The notes beneath the pieces are model-generated. The model ran no database searches. It was given only the letters and a program-made list of their open reading frames with translations, and was not told where the DNA came from. A DNA stretch of 38,479 nucleotides. It comes from Terriglobia bacterium. GTDB taxonomy: Bacteria; Acidobacteriota; Terriglobia; Terriglobales; Acidobacteriaceae. Shown piece after piece: positions 1 to 6,965 of this stretch (within the stretch, counting starts at the first letter, position 1; each line of letters starts with the position of its first letter). Both the position numbers and the translations under genes were made by a program. The DNA is taken from NCBI GenBank assembly GCA_020073185.1, contig JAIQFT010000037.1, positions 1-38,479 of the forward strand. The letters are read 5' to 3'.

Positions 1-39
1 TTTTCCCAAAGTGCTGAGGGTGTGGTAGCTTCGCTTCAA

Positions 40-105
40 GGCGGTTCTCCTTTCGTTGAGAAAGTTTCCAACCCGACTCTATCAAGAGCCGGGTCGAGAA
101 CCGCC
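40..105. repeat. Nested inverted repeat downstream of the truncated porin
   Basis: The outer arms ggcggttct (40-48) and agaaccgcc (97-105) are perfect 9-bp complements. Inside them acccgactc (71-79) and gagccgggt (86-94) pair with one G-T wobble. The structure lies just after the porin stop codon. No T-run follows in the porin direction, so it is not a canonical terminator and may belong to a dispersed intergenic repeat. Nothing else is seen in 1-114. Confidence 0.45.
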
Positions 106-114
106 CCTCAACCT

Positions 115-1122
115 TCAACTATGGATGGGACACCCTCCAAAACCGGGATTCAGGGCCGGAACAAGGTCGCGTTGTTCCCTGCCGACGTGATAAATCACAT
201 TCCACTGCACGGTCTTGCTGGGCTTCACAACGACTTGGACAACATGCGATTTAAAGCCATTGAAGTCTTCTGTCTGCTGCACGCCGTTGATCAGCCAGTA
301 GCCAAGACTTAGGTGGTCATTGACCGTAAGGGTGTTCCGGAAGCCCATGTGATAAAAGGGCAGGAAATTGAAGAAATAGGCTCGCGAGTAATTGAACTGG
401 TCCTTGCTGTAGTTGCCTTCGTAGCCCATCGCGCTGGCGAATTTCCCAAAGTCGATTGTGAGACCTTGCAGAAGGGGAGCCACATACGTCCCGTAAGCCT
501 GGAAGATGGGCCGGTATGCTTGCGGCCGGAGTTCGTTGGCCGGGTTTCCCTGGAGGGTTTCCGTCGCCTGTCCATATTGAAGGTCCAGGCGCGCGCCAAA
601 GCGCCGGCCGGCGGCAATGTCGGGCGCCCGCTCCAGGACGACGGTCGCCTGGTTGAGGCTGAAGCTGTTGCTGCTCACGTCGTAGGCGCGCAGTAGGTTG
701 ATCCGCCCGATTGGATGGTTGAAGTTATATCCATAGTAACCGTCCAAGGTAAGATTGATGGTGGTCCCCTTTAGGTAATCGAGGATTGCCCGATCGTCAT
801 TGGTCAGCCGCGCCGGTGTGACTTGCGCCGGCGCCGGGGCTAATGTCTCAAGAGCTGCCGTGCTGGCCGGTTTGGAGGCCAGCGATGTCTGCTGCTGAGC
901 TCTAGCTTCCAGTTCGGCAACGCGCTTCTGCAACTCTTCCACCAACCGTCGCAACTGGGCCGCATCGTCGGGTGCGCCCGGTGTCGGAGGGACTACCTGC
1001 GCCCTGGCCGCGGGAACGCCTGCCAGCAACCAGCCAATCATCATGACTGAAATGGCGTGCTGGCGGTACCGACTCAGCCGCGCTGAGACGAATCGCACGA
1101 TAATTGTGACAACCAAAATCAT
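115..1122 (-). CDS. BBP2-type outer-membrane beta-barrel porin, C-terminally truncated
   Basis: This is an outer-membrane channel of the type often found with acidobacterial Kdp systems. A 335-residue product is seen, with a long hydrophobic leader ending AARAQ near residue 42. A Pro-rich linker and a coiled coil (about residues 52-76) follow, then barrel strands such as LDGYYGYNFN and FFNFLPFYHMGFRN. Known relatives usually continue for about 100 more residues and end in an aromatic residue. Here the reading ends in GFGGCPIHS, translated from sequence that looks intergenic, so the last strands are missing. The ATG overlaps the stop of the upstream small gene (ATGA), which suggests translational coupling. 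The truncation may make it non-functional. Family assignment is fairly sure, function is inferred. Confidence 0.75.
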   Translation of the reverse strand: MILVVTIIVRFVSARLSRYRQHAISVMMIGWLLAGVPAARAQVVPPTPGAPDDAAQLRRLVEELQKRVAELEARAQQQTSLASKPASTAALETLAPAPAQVTPARLTNDDRAILDYLKGTTINLTLDGYYGYNFNHPIGRINLLRAYDVSSNSFSLNQATVVLERAPDIAAGRRFGARLDLQYGQATETLQGNPANELRPQAYRPIFQAYGTYVAPLLQGLTIDFGKFASAMGYEGNYSKDQFNYSRAYFFNFLPFYHMGFRNTLTVNDHLSLGYWLINGVQQTEDFNGFKSHVVQVVVKPSKTVQWNVIYHVGREQRDLVPALNPGFGGCPIHS

Positions 1123-1475
1123 CGAATACTCTTTCCGGCTTTGTTTGTCCGACCTTGAGTCGGTGAATTCATTCTCTGCACCACATTAAGTCCACGGGTC
1201 CCGCCACTATCGTGCCGGCTCAACGGTTTAGCCGCAAATGCGGGAGCCATCCTCCGGTGCGGCATATATTGGTTGACGCCGTCAACCGCGATGTCGGGGT
1301 CCGTCTCAATTCCTCCGTGCTCAATTCCTCCGTGCCCGTCGTGTTCTGGCCATGCCCGCAACACATGTACCACGTGGTTTCCCCTGCCGTCCTTACCGCA
1401 GATCGCCACCAGGAACCGAAGCAGGAACATCACTCCGGTGGTACATGCGACGGTAAGAATTGCGATTGCAGCCAT
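1119..1475 (-). CDS. Small single-pass membrane protein upstream of the porin
   Basis: A 118-residue product, not assigned to a family. The start is ATG at 1475, because GAGGGGG stands directly before it. A longer frame is open to 1541, but its extra residues precede the hydrophobic stretch and have no ribosome site. Residues 2-27 form a membrane segment (AAIAILTVACTTGVMFLLRF) and the rest is polar. An exact 15-bp tandem duplication (1306-1320 and 1321-1335) doubles the unit HGGIE. The stop codon overlaps the porin ATG, so the two are probably co-translated and co-regulated by the KdpE-like site at 1561-1593. It could be a spurious frame, but the ribosome site, membrane segment and coupling favour a real gene. 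Confidence 0.5.
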   Translation of the reverse strand: MAAIAILTVACTTGVMFLLRFLVAICGKDGRGNHVVHVLRAWPEHDGHGGIEHGGIETDPDIAVDGVNQYMPHRRMAPAFAAKPLSRHDSGGTRGLNVVQRMNSPTQGRTNKAGKSIR

Positions 1476-1560
1476 TACCCCCTCGAACCATTCTCGTCGG
1501 CAGTTGCGAACGTCCCCACGCTTCAGGCCCGTTCTGCTCACACCTGCATTGGATATGGGC

Positions 1561-1665
1561 GCGCATAAAATTTGTCTAAAGAGTGCATAAAAAGTTCGTA
1601 ATCGAGCGACAGCCGATGCTCGCTTTATGAATTTTTTATGGAGTCTTTATTCGAGCTTTACGGGG
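1561..1665. promoter_or_regulatory. Inverted pair of 33-bp KdpE-like operator sites
   Basis: The minus strand of 1561-1593 and the plus strand of 1633-1665 match at 23 of 33 positions. Both begin TTTTTATG and both contain TCTTTA and TTTA at the same spacing. The T-rich TTTTTAT core resembles the known E. coli KdpE target. The arms point outward, one towards the small membrane gene and porin (minus), the other towards the 52-codon peptide (plus). The match was read by eye, and regulation by the neighbouring KdpE is inferred. Confidence 0.55.
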
Positions 1666-1731
1666 TCGGCGATCAAATAGGGGAAGCTGGACTCCATCCT
1701 TCAAGCCAGCTTATGTAGCGAGAGAGGAAAA

Positions 1732-1890
1732 ATGACTTCTACCGTGGCCGTGCTCGGCTTCTTTTTGTTGGTTGCCATGCTGCTGGCAAGGTCCTGGATT
1801 CTTGACCTGCGGTCTCTCCCGCGGCGCCCATCGCGCCGCCCTGAGGGAAAAACGGCAGCCTCACTGCAGGCTACTCATCTCCCGCATTGA
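1732..1890 (+). CDS. Putative 52-residue membrane peptide, possibly KdpF-like
   Basis: ATG at 1732 follows a strong ribosome site (AGAGAGG, 5 nt spacing). It begins MTSTVAVLGFFLLVAML, a single membrane helix, then a basic Arg/Pro-rich tail. It lies downstream of the plus-oriented KdpE-like site at 1633-1665. Its 3' end overlaps the 3' end of kdpE on the other strand by 20 bp. KdpF, the small subunit of the KdpFABC potassium pump, has the same size and topology and would be the first gene after such an operator. The usual KdpF ending (Pro-Glu-x-Phe) is absent and no kdpA follows. It may be a relic, an unrelated small protein or a chance frame. Confidence 0.35.
   Translation: MTSTVAVLGFFLLVAMLLARSWILDLRSLPRRPSRRPEGKTAASLQATHLPH
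1821..1839. other. GC-rich hairpin just beyond the kdpE stop
   Basis: GCGGCGC (1821-1827) and GCGCCGC (1833-1839) form a perfect 7-bp stem with a 5-nt loop. It lies 30 bp past the end of kdpE and inside the small plus-strand peptide gene. No T-run follows in the kdpE direction, so termination is only a possibility. Confidence 0.35.
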
Positions 1891-2584
1891 AGCGGTACCC
1901 GATCCAGGGCTCCGTGATGATGTAGCGTGGGGAGGCTTCATCGGGTTCAAGTTTCTTTCGCAGGTGGCCAATCACAACCCGCAGGTATTCGGGCTGCTCT
2001 GTGCTGGTGTCACCCCAGACCGAGGCGAGGAGTCCGCGGTGGGTGACAACCTTCCCGGGATGTCGCGCCAGATATGCCAGGACATCAAATTCCTTCGGTG
2101 TCAGCTTCACTTCCTGGTTGCGGACATGAACGCAGTGGGCTTGCAGGTCAATGCGGAAATCTCCGAGCTCGATGACCTGGGAATCCGGCTGTTGCGGGGT
2201 CGTGGCGCGCCGGAGGGCGGCGCGAACCCGGGCCAGGAGTTCATTGGTGCTGAAGGGCTTGGTGATGTAATCGTCGGCGCCGGCGTCCAGCGCCTCAACC
2301 TTAGTGCGCTCTTCGCCTCGTACCGACAAGACAATGATCGGGATTTGCGACTTCGTGCGAACGTGCCGGCAGAGTTCCAGGCCGTTCATGTTGGGCATGC
2401 GCAGGTCGGTAATGAGCAGGTCCGGCGACCACTGCTTGATCACTTGCAGCGCATCATCGCCATCCGAGGCAGTGCGCGTCGAATAGCCCCGGCTCGACAA
2501 GGTCGTTTTCAGTACCCTCGCGATCTGCGGCTCATCATCGACGATCAAAATTCTGTGTTTCTCCTCGGCCATGGTTCCGCTCAC
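1871..2584 (-). CDS. kdpE: OmpR-family response regulator, KdpE type
   Basis: A 237-residue DNA-binding response regulator, the partner of KdpD in potassium or turgor control. The receiver domain (about 10-125) has the acidic pair D16/D17, phospho-acceptor D60 in LLITDLRMPNMNG and K109 in DYITKPF. The C-terminal winged helix (about 140-235) contains LTPKEFDVLAYLARHPGKVV and ends WIGYRFNAGDE. The start is GTG at 2584: AGGAG precedes it by 5 nt, and it overlaps the stop of the upstream kdpD-N gene (GTGA). ATG at 2572 is an alternative. Likely targets are the TTTTTATG repeats downstream at 1561-1665. The kdpABC targets themselves are not in view. Confidence 0.9.
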   Translation of the reverse strand: MSGTMAEEKHRILIVDDEPQIARVLKTTLSSRGYSTRTASDGDDALQVIKQWSPDLLITDLRMPNMNGLELCRHVRTKSQIPIIVLSVRGEERTKVEALDAGADDYITKPFSTNELLARVRAALRRATTPQQPDSQVIELGDFRIDLQAHCVHVRNQEVKLTPKEFDVLAYLARHPGKVVTHRGLLASVWGDTSTEQPEYLRVVIGHLRKKLEPDEASPRYIITEPWIGYRFNAGDE

Positions 2585-3702
2585 TTCATCTCCTGGGTCA
2601 CGATGTGAACGTCTACCGGTGGAGCATCGCGCAGGAACTTGTGAATGGCCGACAGGTACAGGTACTTGCGCCAGCCCTTCTGAGCCGAGCGTCCGAACAC
2701 CACTTGCGTGATGTGCTTCTCGCGGACGAATTTCGCAACCACCTCGGCTACGCTCTTGCCCTCGGTTCGAATCACCTGTGCACCCAGATTTTCCGCAAAG
2801 CGAATATTCTGAGCCAAGGTGCGCTGGTTCTCGGCGCTTTCATCGACTCCGATGTCGATGTAGATAACCAGCAGGTCCGCGTCCATGCGTTGCGCCATGC
2901 GCGCCGCCCGCGCGATCAGGTACTGCGCCGCGGGATTAGAGCTGATGCACACGCCAATGCGCTCACGTACACCAACGCTGAGCTGTGTCCCTTCCTTGGC
3001 GAGGTAGGACTCCAGGCTCCGATCCACGGCCCGGGCCACTTGCTGCAGGGCGAGCTCACGCAGCGCAATCAGATTGCCGGGACGGAAAAAGTGGCCTAAG
3101 GCCCGCTCGGCGCGGTCTACCGGATAAATGTCCCCGCGCTTCATGCGCGTCTGCAGCGCCTCCGGCGTCAGATCGGCCATCACGATCTCATCCACCCGCT
3201 GCATGACCCAGTCGGGAACGGTTTCCCTGACCTGTACCCCGGTGATGCTCTGAACCATCGGGTTCAGGCTCTCGATATGCTGCACATTCATCGTCGAGAG
3301 CACATCGATCTTCGCGTCCAGCAACTCGATGACGTCTTCGTGGCGCTTCCGGTGTTTGCTGCCTTCGATATTGGTGTGGGCCAATTCATCCACCAGCGCC
3401 ACCTGCGGCTGACGGGCCAGGATGGCGTCCACATCCATCTCTTCGAATGCCGCGCCTTTGTACGCGATCTGGCGTCGCGGCACGGTGTCGAGCATGCTGG
3501 CAAGTTCGGCGATCGCCTTGCGCCCATGCGTTTCGACGACGCCAATCACCACGTCCTCGCCGCGGCTCCGGCGGCGAGCGCCTTCGCTCAGCATGTTGTA
3601 GGTTTTGCCCACACCCGGTGCGTAACCCAAGATGAGCTTGAATATGCCCTGTCTCTTTTGTGGGGACGCTTCTTCCAACCATTGCTCAGGCGTCTTCGGC
3701 AT
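2581..3702 (-). CDS. KdpD N-terminal (KdpD + Usp) domain protein, separate from its kinase half
   Basis: A 373-residue cytoplasmic protein equal to the N-terminal half of classical KdpD. The KdpD domain carries Walker A GYAPGVGKT (26-34) and Walker B ALVDELAHTN (D105). A universal-stress-protein domain occupies about 235-370 (VCISSNPAAQ ... VVFGRSAQKGW). In E. coli one polypeptide carries this half and the sensor kinase, while here the kinase half is the divergent gene at 3733. ATG at 3702 (MPKTPEQWLEE) is chosen, because the frame upstream of it would run into the divergent kinase gene. It is translationally coupled to kdpE. A stand-alone KdpD-N is known in several phyla and is thought to modulate the kinase. 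Confidence 0.88.
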   Translation of the reverse strand: MPKTPEQWLEEASPQKRQGIFKLILGYAPGVGKTYNMLSEGARRRSRGEDVVIGVVETHGRKAIAELASMLDTVPRRQIAYKGAAFEEMDVDAILARQPQVALVDELAHTNIEGSKHRKRHEDVIELLDAKIDVLSTMNVQHIESLNPMVQSITGVQVRETVPDWVMQRVDEIVMADLTPEALQTRMKRGDIYPVDRAERALGHFFRPGNLIALRELALQQVARAVDRSLESYLAKEGTQLSVGVRERIGVCISSNPAAQYLIARAARMAQRMDADLLVIYIDIGVDESAENQRTLAQNIRFAENLGAQVIRTEGKSVAEVVAKFVREKHITQVVFGRSAQKGWRKYLYLSAIHKFLRDAPPVDVHIVTQEMK

Positions 3703-3712
3703 CGCGGCTATT

Positions 3713-3726
3713 CTCGTTGAAACGAG
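3713..3726. promoter_or_regulatory. Palindrome in the 30-bp gap between the two kdpD halves
   Basis: ctcgtt-ga-aacgag forms perfect 6-bp arms in the only DNA separating the divergent starts at 3702 and 3733. The gap is too short for two full promoters, so the -35 and -10 elements must overlap the genes. The palindrome could be a shared operator. The gagg of the plus-strand ribosome site lies at its right edge. Confidence 0.35.
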
Positions 3727-3732
3727 GACCTT

Positions 3733-5196
3733 GTGTCGATGGATTACAATGCCCGCGTGACCCGACCGGCGCAATGGATCCTACGCTTCCTGGCCGCGGC
3801 GGCGATTGATTTCGTAATCGGCTGGATTTATTTCCGTATGATCCACCTGAATCCCACTACCGTGGGATTTACCTTTTTACTCGCGATCCTTGTTGTTTCC
3901 GCCTTTTGGGGCCTGCGCGTAGCCATCTTCATGGCAGTATTGGCGACGCTGGGTTATAACTTTTTTTTCCTTCCGCCATTGCTGAAATTCTCGATTGCCG
4001 ACCCGCAGAACTGGGTTTCTCTATTCGCGTTCCTGATCACCGCCATCATCGGCAGCCACCTGTCGGAGCGCGCCCGCCGTGTGGCCCGGGAATCGAACCA
4101 GCGCCGCCGCGAGGTGGAGCGACTGTACGCCTTCAGCCAGCAGCTTCTCGTCTCGGAGAACGTCTTTGGTCTTCTGAATAACGTGCCGTCGCATATCGTC
4201 GATTCCTTCGGCGTGACCGGGGCCGCCATCTTTCTTGACCACAAGCAGAAGACGTACTTCTCCGACATCAGCGTGCAATCGCTGATCCCCATCGACGAGT
4301 TGAAAGCGGTCAGCGGTCGTGGAGAGCCTGTCCTGAACCGGGAACGTGGGACCTGCTTCATGCCCCTCCGCATGGGAGTTCGCTGCATCGGGAGCCTGGG
4401 CATCGTCGGGTCAAACATATCCCGGGAAACCCTGGAGGCGATCGGAAGCCTGGTGGCCATCGCCATCGAGCGCGCCGCCACCATGGAAAAGCTGACCAAG
4501 ACAGAGGCGGCACGTGAAAGCGACCGTATCCGCTCCTTGTTGCTGGATGCGGTGACGCACGACTTTCGCACGCCGCTTACGGCGATCAAAGCTTCAGCCG
4601 AAACGCTCTTGTCCGAGGTCGAGTTGGACCAACCTCAATTGAAGGAGTTGGCAACGGTCATCAATGAAGAGAGCGACCGGCTTGACCGCATGGTAGGCGA
4701 AGCCGCGGAAGTTGCCCAACTCGATGCGCAACAGATCGAGCTCCGCTTCGAACCACATCACATCCGCGAAGCGGTCGACCTGGCGCTGCGGGAGGCCAAG
4801 CACGCGCTGGAGCGGCACACGGTTCAAGTGGTGGTTCCGGAACAGCTACCGCCGTTGCGCATGGACTTGAAACGGATAACGGAAGTTCTTGCGCAACTGC
4901 TCGACAACGCCGGCAAGTATTCGCCGTCGGGGACGCCCATCCATATCACCGCGGAGCTACGCGATCGGCAACTGATCACGTCGGTCGCCGATCACGGCCC
5001 TGGCATCGACGATGTTGAGCAGGGCATGATCTTCGAAAAGTTTTATCGTGGGCGGAACCAGAGAGTCTCCATGCAGGGCACCGGCATGGGACTGGCGATC
5101 GCCAAAGCCATCGTCGAGTTGCACGGCGGAACGATTACCGTTACCAGCCAATCGGGGCACGGGTCGGTGTTCTCGTTCACGCTGCCGACTGGGTGA
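3733..5196 (+). CDS. KdpD C-terminal half: DUF4118-GAF sensor histidine kinase
   Basis: A 487-residue membrane histidine kinase. Four membrane segments lie at about 13-110 (DUF4118 type). A GAF-like region spans about 140-255. The dimerisation helix has phospho-accepting H276 in VTHDFRTPLTAIKAS. The ATPase domain has the N-box LLDNAGKYSP, G1 DHGPGI and G2 GTGMGLAIA. This is the second half of KdpD encoded alone, on the strand opposite to the KdpD-N/Usp half. GTG at 3733 has GAGG 5 nt upstream, and ATG at 3739 is the alternative. The probable partner is KdpE (1871-2584). Splitting and divergence mean the two halves are not made from one transcript. Confidence 0.9.
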   Translation: MSMDYNARVTRPAQWILRFLAAAAIDFVIGWIYFRMIHLNPTTVGFTFLLAILVVSAFWGLRVAIFMAVLATLGYNFFFLPPLLKFSIADPQNWVSLFAFLITAIIGSHLSERARRVARESNQRRREVERLYAFSQQLLVSENVFGLLNNVPSHIVDSFGVTGAAIFLDHKQKTYFSDISVQSLIPIDELKAVSGRGEPVLNRERGTCFMPLRMGVRCIGSLGIVGSNISRETLEAIGSLVAIAIERAATMEKLTKTEAARESDRIRSLLLDAVTHDFRTPLTAIKASAETLLSEVELDQPQLKELATVINEESDRLDRMVGEAAEVAQLDAQQIELRFEPHHIREAVDLALREAKHALERHTVQVVVPEQLPPLRMDLKRITEVLAQLLDNAGKYSPSGTPIHITAELRDRQLITSVADHGPGIDDVEQGMIFEKFYRGRNQRVSMQGTGMGLAIAKAIVELHGGTITVTSQSGHGSVFSFTLPTG

Positions 5197-5353
5197 TGGC
5201 GCAGGTTTTGAATTCGTGTGGCTGCGAAACCGCGATCGGTATGACCACCTCTGCACCGCCCTCTTCCTGTTTCAAAACGGGATAAGCGTTTGCCACGCGG
5301 CGCATATTTCCTTTGTCTGGAAACGAACTAGAGGGATATTGGTTAACTAGTTT

Positions 5354-6316
5354 ATGGCAGCGCAAGCACTCTGGCCGGAGCGGCGCCTTTTTCAAGCGTC
5401 GTACCTCGATCTGTGGGAGAGCGGTGAACTGCGCGATCGCGTCGAACGCGCCGTCGCCTTGCTCGCCGATTGCAAATTGTGCCCGCGAGAATGCGGGGTG
5501 GACCGGCTCGATGACGAAGCCTCCGTTTGCCGGACCGGACGATGGGCGCGGGTCGGCAGCTACGGTCCGCATTTCGGTGAAGAGGCTTGTCTCAGCGGCA
5601 GCCGCGGCTCGGGAACGGTTTTCTTCGCGCAATGCAATCTGCGCTGCGTGTTCTGTCAAAACCACCAGCTCAGTTGGCTAGGCGAAGGCCGAACCACTTC
5701 CGCCCCGGAGCTGGCCGCAATGTTTCTGCATCTGCAGGCAGCCGGTTGCCACAACATCAACCTGGTGACTCCGTCGCACGTAGTCCCGCAAATCCTGGAA
5801 GCGCTGCTGCTGGCAGTGGAGGCGGGCCTGCATCTTCCGCTGGTGTACAACACGAGCGGCTACGACTCGCTGACCGCGCTGGCCCTGCTGGACGGCGTGG
5901 TGGACATCTACATGCCCGACTGCAAGTACTGGGACGCCGATGCCGCCGCCTGTTGTTCCCACGCCGCCGACTACAGGGAGTTCGCCTGTGCCGCGATCAA
6001 GGAAATGCATCGCCAGGTCGGTCCGCTGGTCTTCGACGAAAGCGGCCTTGCCTCACGCGGAATCTTGCTGCGCCACCTGGTCATGCCGGACGGGGTGGCG
6101 GGTACGCCGCGCGTGTTGCGCTGGATTGCCCGGGAACTCGGCCCCGACACCTACGTTAACCTGATGTCGCAGTACCATCCCGCCGGCTGCGTTGACCACG
6201 ATCATTACGCCAGGATCGCACGCCACGTCACGCCCGAGGAGATGGAGGATGCCTTTAACTGCGCCGCCGCTTGTGGCCTCCGCCGGGTTGAAGGCCGTCG
6301 TCAGCATCCGCTCTGA
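5354..6316 (+). CDS. Radical SAM protein, PflX/PflA-like
   Basis: A 320-residue cytoplasmic iron-sulfur enzyme of the group related to pyruvate-formate-lyase activating enzymes (PflX). The radical SAM motif CNLRCVFC has C94, C98 and C101, the three ligands of the 4Fe-4S cluster that cleaves S-adenosylmethionine. An N-terminal cysteine group (CKLCPRECGV ... CRTG) is typical of PflX. Other marks are NLVTPSH, YNTSGYDS, VDIYMPDCKYWD and LMSQYHPAG. No glycyl-radical enzyme is adjacent, so the substrate is unknown. It stands 157 bp after the kinase gene with no clear ribosome site. The long leader suggests its own promoter, though none was recognised. Confidence 0.85.
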   Translation: MAAQALWPERRLFQASYLDLWESGELRDRVERAVALLADCKLCPRECGVDRLDDEASVCRTGRWARVGSYGPHFGEEACLSGSRGSGTVFFAQCNLRCVFCQNHQLSWLGEGRTTSAPELAAMFLHLQAAGCHNINLVTPSHVVPQILEALLLAVEAGLHLPLVYNTSGYDSLTALALLDGVVDIYMPDCKYWDADAAACCSHAADYREFACAAIKEMHRQVGPLVFDESGLASRGILLRHLVMPDGVAGTPRVLRWIARELGPDTYVNLMSQYHPAGCVDHDHYARIARHVTPEEMEDAFNCAAACGLRRVEGRRQHPL

Positions 6317-6381
6317 CAACTGCACCGGGACCCAAGCTGGGGATTCGCGGCCCCCCTCTTCTGTGCATCGTTCTGACCTGC

Positions 6382-6489
6382 TCCACTCCGAAATCAGCGG
6401 CCAACGATTGCGGTCATTGACAGACGAACCGTGCGCCCGGAAGCCTATTTCGGGAAGCCATGGGAAGGCAGAGTGGAAAAAACCGCTGA
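6382..6489 (+). ncRNA. Candidate structured RNA with interleaved (pseudoknot) pairing
   Basis: The 241-bp gap between the radical SAM gene and acpS contains two interleaved 7-bp complementary pairs. TCCACTC (6382-6388) pairs with GAGTGGA (6471-6477), and TCAGCGG (6394-6400) pairs with CCGCTGA (6483-6489). Together they would form an H-type pseudoknot. A smaller hairpin (cccg/cggg near 6437-6454) lies in the interior. It could be a riboswitch-like leader of acpS or a small RNA. No known RNA family was recognised, and chance pairing in G+C-rich DNA is possible. Confidence 0.3.
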
Positions 6490-6557
6490 GCCTCGAGCGC
6501 AGAGGTAGATCATCAAGCCAGCAGGCGAGGTTCTCGCATCCGGCACCGATCCTCGCA

Positions 6558-6935
6558 ATGGTCATGATCGTTGGCTTAGGGATCGATCTCGTCGCCAACA
6601 CCCGAGTGCAGCAGGAGCTGGCGCGAGGTGAATGGCGGTTGGGCGATGGCATCTTCACCAGCCGCGAGATCAGCCGATGCAGCCGGGATAGGAGACCGGC
6701 TCTTTGTTATGCCGCGTGCTTCGCAGCCAAGGAAGCCACTCTCAAGGCGTTGGGAGTCGCGGTCACCGATCTGAGCATGCTGCGCGAGGTGGAGGTCGAA
6801 CTGGGCGACCGAAACGCCATCGTGCTTCACGAGCGAATGAAGTTGGAGTCCAAGCGCTTGGGAGTGCGGCACGTCCGGCTCGCCATCGCTCCCGGCAAAC
6901 GACAAACCGGCGCCATGGTCATTTTGGAATCGTGA
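6558..6935 (+). CDS. acpS: Holo-[acyl-carrier-protein] synthase
   Basis: A 125-residue phosphopantetheinyl transferase that moves 4'-phosphopantetheine from CoA to a serine of acyl carrier proteins. The N-terminus IVGLGIDLV supplies the metal-binding Asp (D10 from ATG 6558). FAAKEATLKALG is the second conserved motif, with its Glu and Lys. The length is normal for AcpS. The frame is open far upstream, but only the segment from 6558 (or ATG 6564) matches the family, so the longer frame is rejected. It lies 30 bp before the acyl-adenylate ligase, with the ACP gene 1.8 kb downstream, so it may activate that ACP as well as the fatty-acid ACP. Confidence 0.85.
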   Translation: MVMIVGLGIDLVANTRVQQELARGEWRLGDGIFTSREISRCSRDRRPALCYAACFAAKEATLKALGVAVTDLSMLREVEVELGDRNAIVLHERMKLESKRLGVRHVRLAIAPGKRQTGAMVILES

Positions 6936-6965
6936 CCAGTATCGCGCGCCGAGATCGGACAGGTT

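Noticed and set aside
5177-5353. Possible gene or RNA between the kinase and the radical SAM gene
   Set aside because: Only short frames and no stable hairpin with T-run were found.
6192-6557. Long open extension in frame upstream of acpS
   Set aside because: It overlaps the radical SAM gene and the residues do not match AcpS. The family starts at IVGLGIDLV near 6564.
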